Program-made: the position numbers and the translations under genes | In this document: positions 1-9,425 of the stretch, one piece after another | How positions within the stretch are numbered: the stretch's first letter is position 1 | Layout: every line of letters begins with the position of its first letter | The notes under the pieces: model-generated | Told to the model about the DNA's origin: nothing | The model's database searches: none | The model's input: the letters and a program-made list of their open reading frames with translations, nothing else | Assembly: GCF_001648555.1 (NCBI RefSeq) | Contig: NZ_LQXM01000028.1 | Span: forward strand, 248,001 to 312,000 | Length of the DNA stretch: 64,000 bases | Direction of reading: 5' to 3' | DNA from: Rossellomorea aquimaris TF-12 | GTDB taxonomy: Bacteria; Bacillota; Bacilli; Bacillales; Bacillaceae_B

Positions 1-751
<751 letters not shown>

Positions 752-793
752 TTAGATAGTTAAGGATGATTTTTTTATATTTCAAAAGAGTGA

Positions 794-1816
794 TTACCCT
801 TTTAAAAGCGCTTTTGCTGCTCCCTCGTCTGTAATCAGAACCGTTTTCGGCGGAGCACTCTTCATGTACGCCCGAATGGCTTTTGCTTTCGAGCTGCCGC
901 CAGCAACGGCAATAACATGTTCGATGTTACTTAAATCCTCTAATTGTAGTCCAATGGTCGGCACTTTATGTACAACTTCACCCTCTTCATTGAAGTAGTA
1001 TCCAAATGCTTCCCCAACTGCAAGACCCCCCGTGATTTTCTCAAAATCTTTTTCAGAGGTTTTTCGTCTTTCAGCCATTGTAATAGCATCTCCAATACCA
1101 TGAAGAACCATGTTCGCTGAAGTGATTAAATTGAGTACTTCTTTAATCATTGGTTCCTTCAAGAAGGATTTGTACACTTCTTTACTAACTTGATCAGGAA
1201 CATATAAAACACGGTGACGCGTTCTGGTATGCTCGGCCATTTTCGCACAAATGGTGTTGGCTTGGTTTTTCACATCTTCTCCAATTCCACCTCGAGCAGG
1301 AACAAACAAGGTTTCAGTTTCAGAGAAGTCAGGTGTCAGCATTTCTGCTACCGCAGCCATTGTAGAGCCTCCAGTCACAGCGATGATAGTATTTCCTTTT
1401 AGGCGACGTTTCATACTAGATGCTGATGCACGTCCTAATTCTTCTTTTACCCAAGGAGACTCATCACTATTCCCGGGAACGATGACAATTTCATGAAGAT
1501 TTAGTAAAGACTTTAACTTTTTCTCCATTACATTAATTCCCGAAATTTCTCTCATCATGCTTTCAATTTTTCCCAGCAGCTGAATGCCATCCTCTGTAAT
1601 GATCATGCCAGAGGTTTTGATGTCGATGAGATCCTGATTATTCAAGAACTCTACTTCACTTCTCAACACTCGTTCTGTTAATCCTAAGCTACTGGCAAGA
1701 CTTCTCCTGCCAACTGGCTGCATATAACGAATCGAGCGAAGTATTTGATGCCTTTTTTGCATAACTTCAAGCAGGTCGGGTAATAATCGCTTTTGTATGT
1801 CAATGAAAGTGTCCAT
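794..1816 (-). CDS. cggR: Central glycolytic genes repressor CggR (SorC family)
   Basis: DNA-binding repressor of the glycolytic operon whose effector in Bacillus is fructose-1,6-bisphosphate. The N-terminus has a winged-helix region (PVGRRSLASSLGLTERVLR, about residues 35-53); the C-terminal two thirds are a sugar-isomerase-like effector domain with AVTGGST, VPARGG and AVAGGSSKA segments. The length, 340 residues, matches the family. I chose the ATG at 1816 (MDTFIDIQKRL) because a GAAGGAG site lies about 9 bases upstream; the in-frame TTG 18 bases earlier overlaps that site. It is the first gene of the operon with gapA and has a near-perfect operator between promoter and start. Confidence 0.95.
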   Translation of the reverse strand: MDTFIDIQKRLLPDLLEVMQKRHQILRSIRYMQPVGRRSLASSLGLTERVLRSEVEFLNNQDLIDIKTSGMIITEDGIQLLGKIESMMREISGINVMEKKLKSLLNLHEIVIVPGNSDESPWVKEELGRASASSMKRRLKGNTIIAVTGGSTMAAVAEMLTPDFSETETLFVPARGGIGEDVKNQANTICAKMAEHTRTRHRVLYVPDQVSKEVYKSFLKEPMIKEVLNLITSANMVLHGIGDAITMAERRKTSEKDFEKITGGLAVGEAFGYYFNEEGEVVHKVPTIGLQLEDLSNIEHVIAVAGGSSKAKAIRAYMKSAPPKTVLITDEGAAKALLKG

Positions 1817-1852
1817 AGATAAAAGCTCCTTCAACGGAAGTAAATGGTGTTG

Positions 1853-1888
1853 GACTATAAAAGTCCCACCTAGACATATTATGTCCCA
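1853..1888 (-). promoter_or_regulatory. CggR operator
   Basis: Read on the minus strand the 36 bases fit two tandem half-sites, TGGGAC-N6-TGTC then TAGG then TGGGAC-N6-AGTC. This agrees almost exactly with the CggR operator known from B. subtilis (CGGGAC-N6-TGTC-N4-CGGGAC-N6-TGTC). It sits downstream of the promoter at 1927-1955, the position from which CggR blocks elongating polymerase. Confidence 0.9.
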
Positions 1889-1926
1889 CTACCTCCAAAA
1901 AAAATTCATCCCTGCTTACAAATCTT

Positions 1927-1955
1927 ATTTTAGCAAGGTATGAATTCTAAATCAA
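1927..1955 (-). promoter_or_regulatory. SigA promoter of cggR-gapA
   Basis: On the minus strand, -35 TTGATT (1950-1955), a 17-base spacer and -10 TAAAAT (1927-1932). The transcription start is predicted near 1920, about 30 bases before the CggR operator. Confidence 0.7.
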
Positions 1956-1965
1956 CTAGAAACTA

Positions 1966-2208
1966 TCACGTTTTTTCATGTAAACGTTTACTAAGTGTAA
2001 AATAATCAATTTGCCCATATTGAACAATTTCTCCCTTGAATTCAACAACAGGAATCATAAGTCCGAAACGTTCCGTCAGTTCATCACTTTCATCGATGTT
2101 TTTTTCTTTGATGGAGAACCCTATTTCATCCTGGAGAAGTTTTAAGGTTATTTTTGCGTCCGTACATAAGCCGCACTTTTCTCTTGTATAGAAGATTACT
2201 TCTTTCAC
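1966..2208 (-). CDS. Small glutaredoxin-like protein (CxxC)
   Basis: An 80-residue thioredoxin-fold protein of the glutaredoxin/DUF836 type. It has the redox motif CGLC near residue 12 after a beta strand (VIFYTR) and the cis-proline segment IPVVEFKG near residue 50. The likely start is GTG at 2208; longer readings run into the repeat at 2239-2275 and add no recognisable sequence. It lies 77 bp after sigL on the same strand. Probable cytosolic dithiol oxidoreductase; the substrate is not known. Confidence 0.8.
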   Translation of the reverse strand: MKEVIFYTREKCGLCTDAKITLKLLQDEIGFSIKEKNIDESDELTERFGLMIPVVEFKGEIVQYGQIDYFTLSKRLHEKT

Positions 2209-2238
2209 GTCATGGCCTCGCTTTAGTATTTTTTGGGG

Positions 2239-2275
2239 GTGCCTGGCACTAAAGGGGAGTTCAGTGCCTGGCACT
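2239..2275. repeat. Pair of GTGCCTGGCAC palindromes (REP-like)
   Basis: Two copies of the near-palindrome GTGCCTGGCACT (2239-2250 and 2264-2275) are separated by 13 bases. They lie directly after the sigL stop and before the glutaredoxin-like start. I recall the GTGCCAGGCAC word as a recurrent intergenic repeat of Bacilli; this is a different family from the GAGGGACGGACC repeats elsewhere in the window. It could fold as a hairpin in the sigL transcript. Confidence 0.7.
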
Positions 2276-2285
2276 CAACTTTTGA

Positions 2286-3626
2286 TTATTCATATCGTTT
2301 CCTCATGGTAGAAGAAAGGATCCCTAATTGGTCACGGTACTTTGCAATGGTTCTTCGTGAAACTTCATACCCTTTTTCCTTTAAAAGGTTAACGATTTTT
2401 TGATCAGATAATGGTTTCTTTTTATCCTCTTCATCAATGAGCCGTTGAAGTTCATTCTTTACCGTTCTAGCTGATGCCACTTCATTGTCTTCAACATTAA
2501 CAGACTTAATCGCTGCTGTGAAAAAGTATTTCAGCTCATAGACTCCATAAGGGGTTTGCATATACTTCCCTTTAACCGCTCGGCTTATCGTTGATTCATG
2601 TACATTCATTTCATCCGCTACCTGCTTTAAGGTGAGTGGTTGAATAGCCGAAGGTCCTTTTAAGAAAAATAACCTCTGCCTTTCTGCAAGCATTTTTCCT
2701 ACTCTTAGAATGGTCTGCTTTCGTTGCCTAAGACTTTGCAGCAGCCACTCAAAGTCCTGCTTTTTTTCCTGAAGGTAATTCTGCACATCCTTTTCAGGGT
2801 GATCTTGAAGAAAATCTGTGTACTCGTCATTATATTTAACCTTAATGGTTGTGCCGTCATGCAAAGAGACGTTTATATCATGATCATCTCCCAATGACAC
2901 GACAAGCTCAGGAATAATATACTGAGACACATCCTGACAATAGGCTGCACCCGGTCGAGGATTGCACTGTTGAATGATGTCAGCTGTTGCTTGAACATCC
3001 CGTAATTCAACGTGTAAACTCTTTGCAATCCCTTTCCACTTTTTTTCAGCAAAGGGTTGAAAATAATCCTGAACAATCGTCATGACGAGAGGAGGAATAT
3101 CCTTCATTCGGTTGAGCTGGAGGAAAATACACTCCTGTAACGATCTCGCTCCCACCCCGACAGGCTCTAAATCCTGAAGTCTCTTAATATAGTGTTCTAG
3201 TTGATCACGTTCTAACTTATGGCTCTCGAGGAAAACTTCCTCATCTATTCTTAAATACCCGTTATCATCTAAGCTATATATTAATTCTTCTAAAATTCTC
3301 TTTTCTATATAAGTAAGCGATTTCATATTTAATTGAGTAAATAACGCCTCGCCTAGATTGGCCTTCGAAACCGACACGTTGTCATACCAATCAATGGTAT
3401 GCTGTCGACTACTCTGGTTGTTTTTTGTTGAGTAATACTGAGGTTTGTGTTGGTGAGGTGTGTCTTGCCTCGGTTGTTCTAATTGTATGAGAGGGTTCTC
3501 TAACGCTTTAGATTCTAAAAAAGCATTCAATTCCACAGTAGAGTATTGGAGGATGGTAATAGCTTGAGAAAGCTGTTGAGTCATTTGAAGCTGTTGTGAT
3601 TGCCAAAGTCCGACTTTCAAATTCAT
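2286..3626 (-). CDS. sigL: RNA polymerase sigma-54 factor (SigL/RpoN)
   Basis: Sigma-54, which recognises -24/-12 promoters and needs an AAA+ activator. Region I is the glutamine- and leucine-rich N-terminus (QSQQLQMTQQLSQAITILQ, residues 9-27). The core-binding domain follows, then a helix-turn-helix (LKQVADEMNVHESTISRAVKGK, about 305-326), and the C-terminal RpoN box is SRRTIAKYRDQ (about 423-433). The length of 446 is close to the family's usual 430-440. The ATG follows GGGAGG. In B. subtilis SigL drives amino-acid and levanase catabolism; no activator gene is visible here. Confidence 0.96.
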   Translation of the reverse strand: MNLKVGLWQSQQLQMTQQLSQAITILQYSTVELNAFLESKALENPLIQLEQPRQDTPHQHKPQYYSTKNNQSSRQHTIDWYDNVSVSKANLGEALFTQLNMKSLTYIEKRILEELIYSLDDNGYLRIDEEVFLESHKLERDQLEHYIKRLQDLEPVGVGARSLQECIFLQLNRMKDIPPLVMTIVQDYFQPFAEKKWKGIAKSLHVELRDVQATADIIQQCNPRPGAAYCQDVSQYIIPELVVSLGDDHDINVSLHDGTTIKVKYNDEYTDFLQDHPEKDVQNYLQEKKQDFEWLLQSLRQRKQTILRVGKMLAERQRLFFLKGPSAIQPLTLKQVADEMNVHESTISRAVKGKYMQTPYGVYELKYFFTAAIKSVNVEDNEVASARTVKNELQRLIDEEDKKKPLSDQKIVNLLKEKGYEVSRRTIAKYRDQLGILSSTMRKRYE

Positions 3627-3780
3627 GATTCTTAACCTCCCATCTCTCTATTCTACAATAAAATACGTTGTACGTTAATGGGAATAACTTGGTAGAGGAG
3701 TTCATTTGTACTAGTGGCATGTAGAAGGAATGGTTATGATGAGTTTGACAAAAGAAGTTTTTGAGGAAAAGAAATGGAAT

Positions 3781-3855
3781 TGGCGCCCTCGGAGGGAATC
3801 GAACCCCCATTTTAAGAACCGGAATCTTACGTGCTATCCGTTGCACCACGAGGGC
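3781..3855 (-). tRNA. tRNA-Arg (anticodon CCG)
   Basis: A 75-base cloverleaf on the minus strand. The acceptor stem pairs GCCCTCG with CGAGGGC, the anticodon stem pairs TAAGA with TCTTA around the loop TTCCGGT (anticodon CCG, reading CGG arginine codons), the T loop is GGTTCGATTCC, and CCA is encoded. A tRNA-Arg at this position next to clpP is also found in B. subtilis. Confidence 0.96.
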
Positions 3856-3994
3856 CAATGAGAAATAATCAATACGAATCTATATTATAAGTGAGAATAT
3901 CCGTGATTGCAATACGTTTTCATTGTTTAAAAAAGGAATGAATGGGTATGATGTAGAAAGGATTTAATTAGTGGAAAATCAACAGTGCGTTAGG

Positions 3995-4011
3995 TTTGAC
4001 CTTAATTGACC
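3995..4011 (+). promoter_or_regulatory. CtsR operator of clpP
   Basis: Tandem heptads TTTGACC-TTA-ATTGACC, one base off the CtsR consensus (GGTCAAA-NAN-GGTCAAA read on the other strand). It overlaps the -35 region of the clpP promoter, so CtsR binding should block polymerase under non-stress conditions. Confidence 0.88.
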
Positions 4012-4024
4012 AACAGTGTATGAT
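3996..4024 (+). promoter_or_regulatory. SigA promoter of clpP
   Basis: -35 TTGACC (3996-4001), a 17-base spacer and -10 TATGAT (4019-4024), about 60 bases before the clpP start and overlapped by the CtsR box. Confidence 0.8.
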
Positions 4025-4082
4025 TACAGTACAAAGTGAATAAGTAACCTAAAAAAATAAATGTTTTTAAGGAGGAACGAGG

Positions 4083-4679
4083 ATGAATTTAATTCCTACA
4101 GTAATTGAACAAACGAACCGCGGTGAGCGTGCGTATGACATTTATTCACGTCTATTGAAGGATCGAGTGATCATGCTCGGCAGCGCAATTGACGATAATG
4201 TTGCAAACTCCATTGTAGCACAACTTCTATTCCTAGAATCGGAAAACCCTGAGAAAGATATCTCAATCTATATCAACTCTCCTGGTGGAAGCATCACGGC
4301 AGGTATGGCAATTTACGATACAATCCAATACATCAAACCAGATGTTCAAACGATTTGTATCGGTATGGCAGCTTCAATGGGTGCGTTCCTTCTAGCAGCA
4401 GGTGCAAAAGGAAAACGTCTTGCACTACCTAATGCTGAAGTAATGATTCACCAACCACTTGGTGGAGCACAAGGTCAAGCAACGGAAATTGAAATTGCTG
4501 CAAAACGCATTCTTTTCCTTCGCGAAAAACTAAACCAAATTCTGGCTGATCGCACAGGTCAACCTTTAGAAGTTATTTCTAAGGATACTGATCGTGATAA
4601 CTTTATGACAGCTGAGCGAGCATTAGATTACGGATTAATTGACCGTATCATTACTCGTAATGATATGAATAATAAGTAA
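4083..4679 (+). CDS. clpP: ATP-dependent Clp protease proteolytic subunit ClpP
   Basis: Serine peptidase that forms the tetradecameric chamber used with ClpC, ClpX or ClpE. The catalytic triad is visible: Ser in GMAASMGAF (about 98), His in MIHQPLGG (about 123) and Asp in KDTDRDNF (about 172). At 198 residues it is full length. The start follows AAGGAGGAACG. The gene is alone on the plus strand, with its own CtsR-controlled promoter and a strong terminator, so it is monocistronic. It acts in protein quality control and regulated proteolysis. Confidence 0.98.
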   Translation: MNLIPTVIEQTNRGERAYDIYSRLLKDRVIMLGSAIDDNVANSIVAQLLFLESENPEKDISIYINSPGGSITAGMAIYDTIQYIKPDVQTICIGMAASMGAFLLAAGAKGKRLALPNAEVMIHQPLGGAQGQATEIEIAAKRILFLREKLNQILADRTGQPLEVISKDTDRDNFMTAERALDYGLIDRIITRNDMNNK

Positions 4680-4690
4680 TTTTTGATGAG

Positions 4691-4722
4691 AACCCCAATG
4701 GCCTTGCCATTGGGGTTTTTTG
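4691..4722 (+). terminator. Terminator of clpP
   Basis: Perfect inverted repeat AACCCCAATGGC-CTT-GCCATTGGGGTT followed by a T run, 12 bases after the clpP stop. Confidence 0.93.
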
Positions 4723-4792
4723 TTTGTGTTGGTTGGTAGTGTTGAGGTAGTGGTGGTGTGTCGATTTTCGACTGGTTGTGTCGGGTAATGGG

Positions 4793-5345
4793 TAGGTCGC
4801 TGATTAAATGGGAGATTGCGCCGATAAATGAATGAAATTTGTCGATATAATTGAAATTTCGCTAATAACCAATAGACTCCACATACCAGATGATCCTTAT
4901 TAAGAGGCGGGACATGTCACCACTTGTCGATAAATCCGTAGCTCGCAAATATATTCAAAATTCCGCTTGATATATTCCAGATATCGCAAATAAAATTGAC
5001 ATTTCACTCGATATAATTGAAATTTCGCAAATAACTTGTAGCCAGATGATCAATGTTAAGATCCGGACGGGTCATTGCTTGTCGATAAGTCGATAAATCC
5101 TTAGCTCGCTGATAAAAGTGAAGATTTCGCCGATTAAATGGAAGTTTCCGCTGATAAATGAATGATTATCGCCGATAACAAATAAAATGCACATACTAGG
5201 TGTTCATTATATAAAGGCGAAACGTGTCATCACTTGTCGATAAATCCGTAGCTCGCAAATATATTCAAAATTCCGCTTGATATATTCCAGATTTCGCAAA
5301 TAAAATTGACATTTCACTCGATATATTCGAAATATCGCAAATAAA
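4793..5345. repeat. Gene-free array of about 21-bp units with three long direct repeats
   Basis: No gene is visible between the clpP terminator and the crh terminator. The stretch consists of short units about 19-22 bp long built on words such as TCGCAAATA, TTCCGCTTGATATATT and GCCGATAAATG. Superimposed are three longer direct copies of roughly 120-170 bp, ending near 5038, 5180 and 5345. The first and third are almost identical over more than 60 bases, from the CACTTGTCGATAAATCC word onward. A related array occurs at 35800-35905. The function is unknown. Confidence 0.85.
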
Positions 5346-5371
5346 CTGCCAAGGAAGTTAAATCTCCACAC

Positions 5372-5408
5372 AAAAAAACTAGCAACCAATCTCAGGTTAC
5401 TAGTTTTT
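5372..5408 (-). terminator. Terminator of the crh operon
   Basis: Inverted repeat ACTAGTAACC / GGTTGCTAGT (one G-T pair) followed by a T run on the minus strand, just after the crh stop. Confidence 0.88.
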
Positions 5409-5415
5409 GACCACT

Positions 5416-5673
5416 TTATGCTTCTTTACTAACAAATTCCCCTAGAGCTACTAGTGCTTCTTCTTCATCGCTTCCTTCGGCTACCAGTGAGATGACTGAG
5501 CCGCTGCTGATGGCAAGGCTCATTAATCCCATGATGCTTTTGGCGTTGACTTTTTTTCCATCCTTCTCTAAGAAGATTTCAGATGAGAATCGGTTTGCCT
5601 CCTGAACAAATAAAGCGGCAGGACGTGCTTGAAGACCGGTTTTTAATTTTACTTCTACTTGTTTTTCCACCAT
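5416..5673 (-). CDS. crh: Catabolite repression HPr-like protein Crh
   Basis: An 85-residue HPr paralogue. It has glutamine where HPr has the PTS-phosphorylated His15 (GLQARPAALFV), and keeps the Ser46 phosphorylation site (NAKSIMGLM). It therefore cannot pass phosphate in the PTS but can be phosphorylated by HPr kinase and act as a CcpA corepressor. The kinase gene hprK is at 23917-24855 in this window. It is the last gene of the yvcI-rapZ-yvcK-whiA-crh cluster, 28 bp after whiA, as in B. subtilis. Confidence 0.97.
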   Translation of the reverse strand: MVEKQVEVKLKTGLQARPAALFVQEANRFSSEIFLEKDGKKVNAKSIMGLMSLAISSGSVISLVAEGSDEEEALVALGEFVSKEA

Positions 5674-5701
5674 GATTATTTCTCTCCCCTTTGCTTTTCG
5701 T

Positions 5702-6652
5702 TTACGTTTGGTTTATTCTTTCCCCCGCTCTGATTTTTTCAGCAAGCTGATCGATTTTCCGTAAGCGGTGATTAATGCCTGATTTACTTATTGTTCCCCC
5801 AGAAACCATTTCCCCAAGTTCCTTTAATGTTACATCTTGATAGTTGACTCTTAGCTCGGCAATTTCTCGTAATTTATCAGGTAGAACCTGTAATCCGACT
5901 TGTCTTTCAATGAATTTGATGTTTTCAACCTGTCTTAAAGCAGCCCCAATGGTTTTGTTTAAGTTAGCTGTTTCACAATTCACCAGACGGTTAACGGAAT
6001 TTCGCATATCACGAACAATTCTTACGTCCTCGAATCGAAGAAGGGCATTGTGTGCACCGATGATGTTTAAGAACTCGGTGATTTTCTCTGCTTCCTTCAA
6101 ATACGTAATGAAGCCTTTTTTTCGTTCGAGTGTTTTACTGTTTAGTCCAAAGGAGTTCATTAATTCGGACAACGCATCGTTGTGTTCAGGGTAAAGAGAA
6201 AATACTTCTAAATGATAGGATGAGGTTTCTGGATTATTAACAGAGCCTCCTGCAAGAAATGCCCCTCTTAAGTAAGACCTTCTACAACATTTTTTCTTAA
6301 TTAAATCTTCGGATATATTATGAATGAAGGTGAAGCCTTCTCCTAGGATTTTCAAGTCCTCTAAAATCTTCTTGGTGTCTTCTTTTATTCGAACAATGTA
6401 AACATTGTTTTTCTTTAAACGCATTTTCTTCCTTACTAAAAGCTCTACTGGGGTGTCGTATCCCTTTTTAATTAATGTATAGATCCTTCTAGCAATGGCG
6501 GCGTTTTCGGTTTGAATATTTACAACCAGCATTTGGTTGGAAAAGGATAATGAACCATTCATTCGTATGAGAGCTGATAGCTCAGAATTGGCACAGCATT
6601 CCTTAACTTCTATATTCGTAAGTTCTTTTTTTGTTTCTGACGCAAACGACAT
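5702..6652 (-). CDS. whiA: DNA-binding protein WhiA
   Basis: WhiA combines a LAGLIDADG-homing-endonuclease-like N-terminal domain with a C-terminal helix-turn-helix ([26 protein letters not shown], about 270-295). In Bacillus it influences cell division and chromosome segregation; in actinomycetes it controls sporulation. The ATG at 6652 ([11 protein letters not shown]) is preferred: it gives the usual 316 residues and lies 8 bases after AGGAGGTG. Other in-frame starts overlap that site. It is in one operon with yvcK (gap about 60 bp) and crh. Confidence 0.95.
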   Translation of the reverse strand: MSFASETKKELTNIEVKECCANSELSALIRMNGSLSFSNQMLVVNIQTENAAIARRIYTLIKKGYDTPVELLVRKKMRLKKNNVYIVRIKEDTKKILEDLKILGEGFTFIHNISEDLIKKKCCRRSYLRGAFLAGGSVNNPETSSYHLEVFSLYPEHNDALSELMNSFGLNSKTLERKKGFITYLKEAEKITEFLNIIGAHNALLRFEDVRIVRDMRNSVNRLVNCETANLNKTIGAALRQVENIKFIERQVGLQVLPDKLREIAELRVNYQDVTLKELGEMVSGGTISKSGINHRLRKIDQLAEKIRAGERINQT

Positions 6653-6712
6653 CCCCATCACCTCCTAGCAAACGCTTGCACAACCTTTTATAAAAGAAAT
6701 TTCTTTAGTAGA

Positions 6713-7678
6713 TTATGATTTTGTTGAATTTTTTAGGAACGTATAAATAATATCCGCTACCTTTTCTGTATTATGACGAACAAGATGGTTGTCATAGGAT
6801 AAAATGTCCTCTGCAATGACCTCAAGGCCCATGGAGGTTAGTTTTTCCACATCAAAATGGACTGGACTTGCTTGCTCTGCATCATATCGGGCTTGAACTG
6901 CTTCCGGAACCTGCTTATTGTTGACTAAAATGGAGTCAATGCATGGATAATCCAGATGATCAAAAAGTGCCTGAACATGATTGCTGGCAGAGTAATTCAA
7001 GGTCTCTCCTGCTTGAGTCATAATATTACAAATGTACATTTTCTTCGCCTTGGCTTTGCATACAGCATCTCCAATTCCAGGTACGAGAAGATTGGGTAAA
7101 ATACTAGTATAAAGACTTCCTGGCCCCATCACAATTAAATCGGCTTCCTTAATGGCTCTTAAGGTTTCGCCTAAGGGCTTAATAGTATCAGGGTATAAAA
7201 ATACTCGCTTAATCTTTTTACCTGCTTTTGGAATAGCTGATTCCCCTGTAACAAGGGTACCATCATCCATTTCTGCATTCAAAACAACGCTTTGATTTGC
7301 AGAAGGAAGCACCTTCCCTTTTACATTCAGAACTCTGCTCATCTCTTGAATGGCGTGAACGAAATCACCCGTGATGGAAGCTAGAGCAGCTATGATTAAA
7401 TTTCCCAGAGCATGACCGGACAGTTCGTTGGTCGTTTCAAATCGATGTTGAAACATTTGCTCTACCAGAGGCTCTACTTCTGAAAGAGCGGCAAGTACGT
7501 TTCGAATATCTCCAGGTGGAGGCATATCCAGGCTCGCTCGCAACCTTCCTGAGCTACCCCCATCATCTGCGACGGTGACAATGGCTGAAATATCAATAGG
7601 ATGTCGTTTTAATCCACGAAGAAGGACAGGCAAGCCTGTTCCTCCTCCGATGACGACAACCTTTGGCTTGTTTGTCAT
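6713..7678 (-). CDS. yvcK: Gluconeogenesis factor YvcK (MgfK), CofD-like
   Basis: UDP-sugar-binding protein of the CofD/UPF0052 family, required in B. subtilis for growth on gluconeogenic carbon sources and for normal cell shape. The glycine-rich start [18 protein letters not shown] (residues 7-24) and [12 protein letters not shown] (about 38-49) are family hallmarks, as is the [14 protein letters not shown] segment (about 182-195). The start overlaps the rapZ stop by 4 bp (ATGA), so translation is probably coupled. The length of 321 is normal. Confidence 0.95.
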   Translation of the reverse strand: MTNKPKVVVIGGGTGLPVLLRGLKRHPIDISAIVTVADDGGSSGRLRASLDMPPPGDIRNVLAALSEVEPLVEQMFQHRFETTNELSGHALGNLIIAALASITGDFVHAIQEMSRVLNVKGKVLPSANQSVVLNAEMDDGTLVTGESAIPKAGKKIKRVFLYPDTIKPLGETLRAIKEADLIVMGPGSLYTSILPNLLVPGIGDAVCKAKAKKMYICNIMTQAGETLNYSASNHVQALFDHLDYPCIDSILVNNKQVPEAVQARYDAEQASPVHFDVEKLTSMGLEVIAEDILSYDNHLVRHNTEKVADIIYTFLKNSTKS

Positions 7679-8568
7679 GTTGTTTGACCCTTTCTCTTCT
7701 GAATATCACGATGAGAAATTTTGGTTGAGTAGTCATTTTCAAAATGATGTCCAATATATTCTGCTAATGCAACGGAGCGATGCTGTCCACCTGTACAGCC
7801 AATCGCCACTACCAACTGGCTTTTCCCTTCCCGTTTGTAATGAGGAAGCATGAAGGAAAGTAAATCCGTTACCTTTTCAATAAATTTATTCGTTTCGCTC
7901 CACTTCAAGACATAGGTCGAAACTTCTTCATCAAGTCCTGTCTTTGGCCGCATGTGATCAATATAGTGAGGATTCGGCAGGAAGCGCACATCTAATACTA
8001 AATCAGCATCGATGGGGATTCCGTGCTTAAATCCAAACGATACAACGTTTACTGTGAAAATTGTTTTTTTGTTCACGGAGAATTCATTTAATATCTTTTC
8101 ACGAAGTTCTCTCGGTTTCATGGTAGACGTTGTATAAATTAATTGAGCGCGCCCTTTTAAATCTTCTAAAAGCTCTCTTTCCTGACGTATTCCTTCAAGA
8201 GGTAACCCTGAAGGAGCAAGAGGATGAGAACGGCGTGTTTCCTTGTATCGTCTTACGAGGGCAGAATCATCGGCATCTAAGTATAAAACCTGTGGAGTAA
8301 CCCAAGAAGTTTCTGCTAATTCATCCAATGCTTTAAACAGATGATCGAAAAATTCTCTTCCGCGAAGGTCCATGACCAATGCGACCTTATTCATTTTATT
8401 ACCAGACTCTTTCATCAGTTCCAAAAATTTCGGCAGAAGAGTGGGTGGTAAATTATCTACGCAGAAAAAACCTAAATCCTCAAAGCTTTGAATGGCCACT
8501 GTTTTTCCAGCACCAGACATTCCTGTTATGATTACTAATTGAACATCATTTGTAGAACCTGTACTCAT
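7675..8568 (-). CDS. rapZ: RNase adapter/nucleotide-binding protein RapZ (YvcJ)
   Basis: P-loop NTPase of the RapZ family, which binds nucleotides and, in enterobacteria, the small RNA GlmZ; in B. subtilis it affects competence. The Walker A motif GMSGAGKT is at about residues 14-21 and [13 protein letters not shown] near 36. The C-terminal half holds FGFKHG and [11 protein letters not shown]. The chosen ATG ([11 protein letters not shown]) follows a GGGGGAAG site and gives 297 residues, against about 295 in B. subtilis. It lies between yvcI and yvcK. Confidence 0.93.
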   Translation of the reverse strand: MSTGSTNDVQLVIITGMSGAGKTVAIQSFEDLGFFCVDNLPPTLLPKFLELMKESGNKMNKVALVMDLRGREFFDHLFKALDELAETSWVTPQVLYLDADDSALVRRYKETRRSHPLAPSGLPLEGIRQERELLEDLKGRAQLIYTTSTMKPRELREKILNEFSVNKKTIFTVNVVSFGFKHGIPIDADLVLDVRFLPNPHYIDHMRPKTGLDEEVSTYVLKWSETNKFIEKVTDLLSFMLPHYKREGKSQLVVAIGCTGGQHRSVALAEYIGHHFENDYSTKISHRDIQKRKGQTT

Positions 8569-8596
8569 GCTCTTCCCCCACTTTTTTATTATGTCT

Positions 8597-9055
8597 TTAA
8601 CTCGGATCCAATCGATACGATAGTAGTTTAAAATCAGGAGTATAGGTGAATGTCCCATAAATCATATTCTTCCCATGTAATAAATAGTCTAGAATATGAT
8701 AATCTCCTTCAGCCATAGCTAAATCCTTTATGTCTTGAATTGGATGCCACTTGATTTTACCTTCTTCTGATTCCTGAAGATTAACTCCATCAGCTTCAGT
8801 TGCAAAGAAAGAAAACATCATCCATTCCGAAATGATTTCGTTGTCCTCTTTGATGATAAACGTAAAGACACCTTTCAAGTCAGGGTTTTTCAAATAGATG
8901 CCTGTCTCCTCACGGTATTCGCGGATGACAGCATCTCGAATGGATTCTCCAGATTCCATCTTCCCACCTGGAGCGACCCACCAATTTCTTCTCGGCTTTT
9001 GGAGAAGGAGTACTTTATCTTCATGTAGATATAGGCAATTTGTGACACGTTGCAC
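8597..9055 (-). CDS. yvcI: Nudix hydrolase YvcI
   Basis: Nudix hydrolase that probably cleaves nucleoside-diphosphate derivatives. The Nudix box is complete: [14 protein letters not shown] followed by [11 protein letters not shown] prefer the GTG at 9055 ([11 protein letters not shown]): a GAGGTG site precedes it by 6 bases, and a TATAAT box at 9101-9106 would place the transcript start after the ATG at 9097. The ATG at 9079 is the other option, giving 160 residues. It is the first gene of the yvcI-rapZ-yvcK-whiA-crh operon. Confidence 0.9.
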   Translation of the reverse strand: MQRVTNCLYLHEDKVLLLQKPRRNWWVAPGGKMESGESIRDAVIREYREETGIYLKNPDLKGVFTFIIKEDNEIISEWMMFSFFATEADGVNLQESEEGKIKWHPIQDIKDLAMAEGDYHILDYLLHGKNMIYGTFTYTPDFKLLSYRLDPS

Positions 9056-9100
9056 TGCCTTCACCTCAATCTGCTTCATTAAGTCATTCTCATTCATTAT

Positions 9101-9129
9101 ATTATACTATGATTAAAGACAAGCCACAA
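9101..9129 (-). promoter_or_regulatory. Candidate SigA promoter of yvcI operon
   Basis: On the minus strand TTGTGG, a 17-base spacer and a perfect TATAAT at 9101-9106. The -35 is weak, so the call rests on the -10 and the position upstream of the operon. Confidence 0.5.
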
Positions 9130-9233
9130 TGTCTCTGCCGGCTATGAAAAAAATGTCGATTTTTAGGAAGGATTAAAGGACAAGATTCAACAATTACAAT
9201 AGATACAGAAGGTACTACAACAGCAAAAATAGA
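9130..9233. other. Intergenic stretch, no gene recognised
   Basis: Between yvcI and the lipase terminator. One plus-strand frame reads QDSTITIDTEGTTTAKID (about 9180-9235), which looks protein-like but has no start and soon becomes meaningless. It may be a gene remnant. Confidence 0.3.
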
Positions 9234-9265
9234 CAAAAAAAATAGACACAGGCGAGTCCTGTGTC
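9234..9265 (-). terminator. Terminator downstream of the SGNH hydrolase gene
   Basis: Hairpin GACACAGG-ACTCG-CCTGTGTC followed on the minus strand by TATTTTTTTTG. It is about 160 bp beyond the stop of the minus-strand gene ending at 9426. Confidence 0.75.
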
Positions 9266-9425
9266 TTCTACGGGATTTATTACTTAAAAGGGGGTCAATT
9301 TCTTATTTTCTATATTACCCTAAAATTGTTTCACTAGTGTTACAACAGATTTAAAACGGTATTACGGAATTGTTAATGTTTAACACAGAATTAGTCGATA
9401 CCTGTTGAAGACTGTCTTTTCCGTA

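Noticed and set aside
3508-3858. 116-aa minus-strand ORF
   Set aside because: It runs through the tRNA-Arg gene and into sigL in another frame.
4793-5345. CRISPR array
   Set aside because: The repeated units are adjacent without unique spacers of constant length, they are degenerate, and no cas gene is near.
5207-5389. 60-aa minus-strand ORF
   Set aside because: It consists of repeat array sequence and part of the crh terminator.
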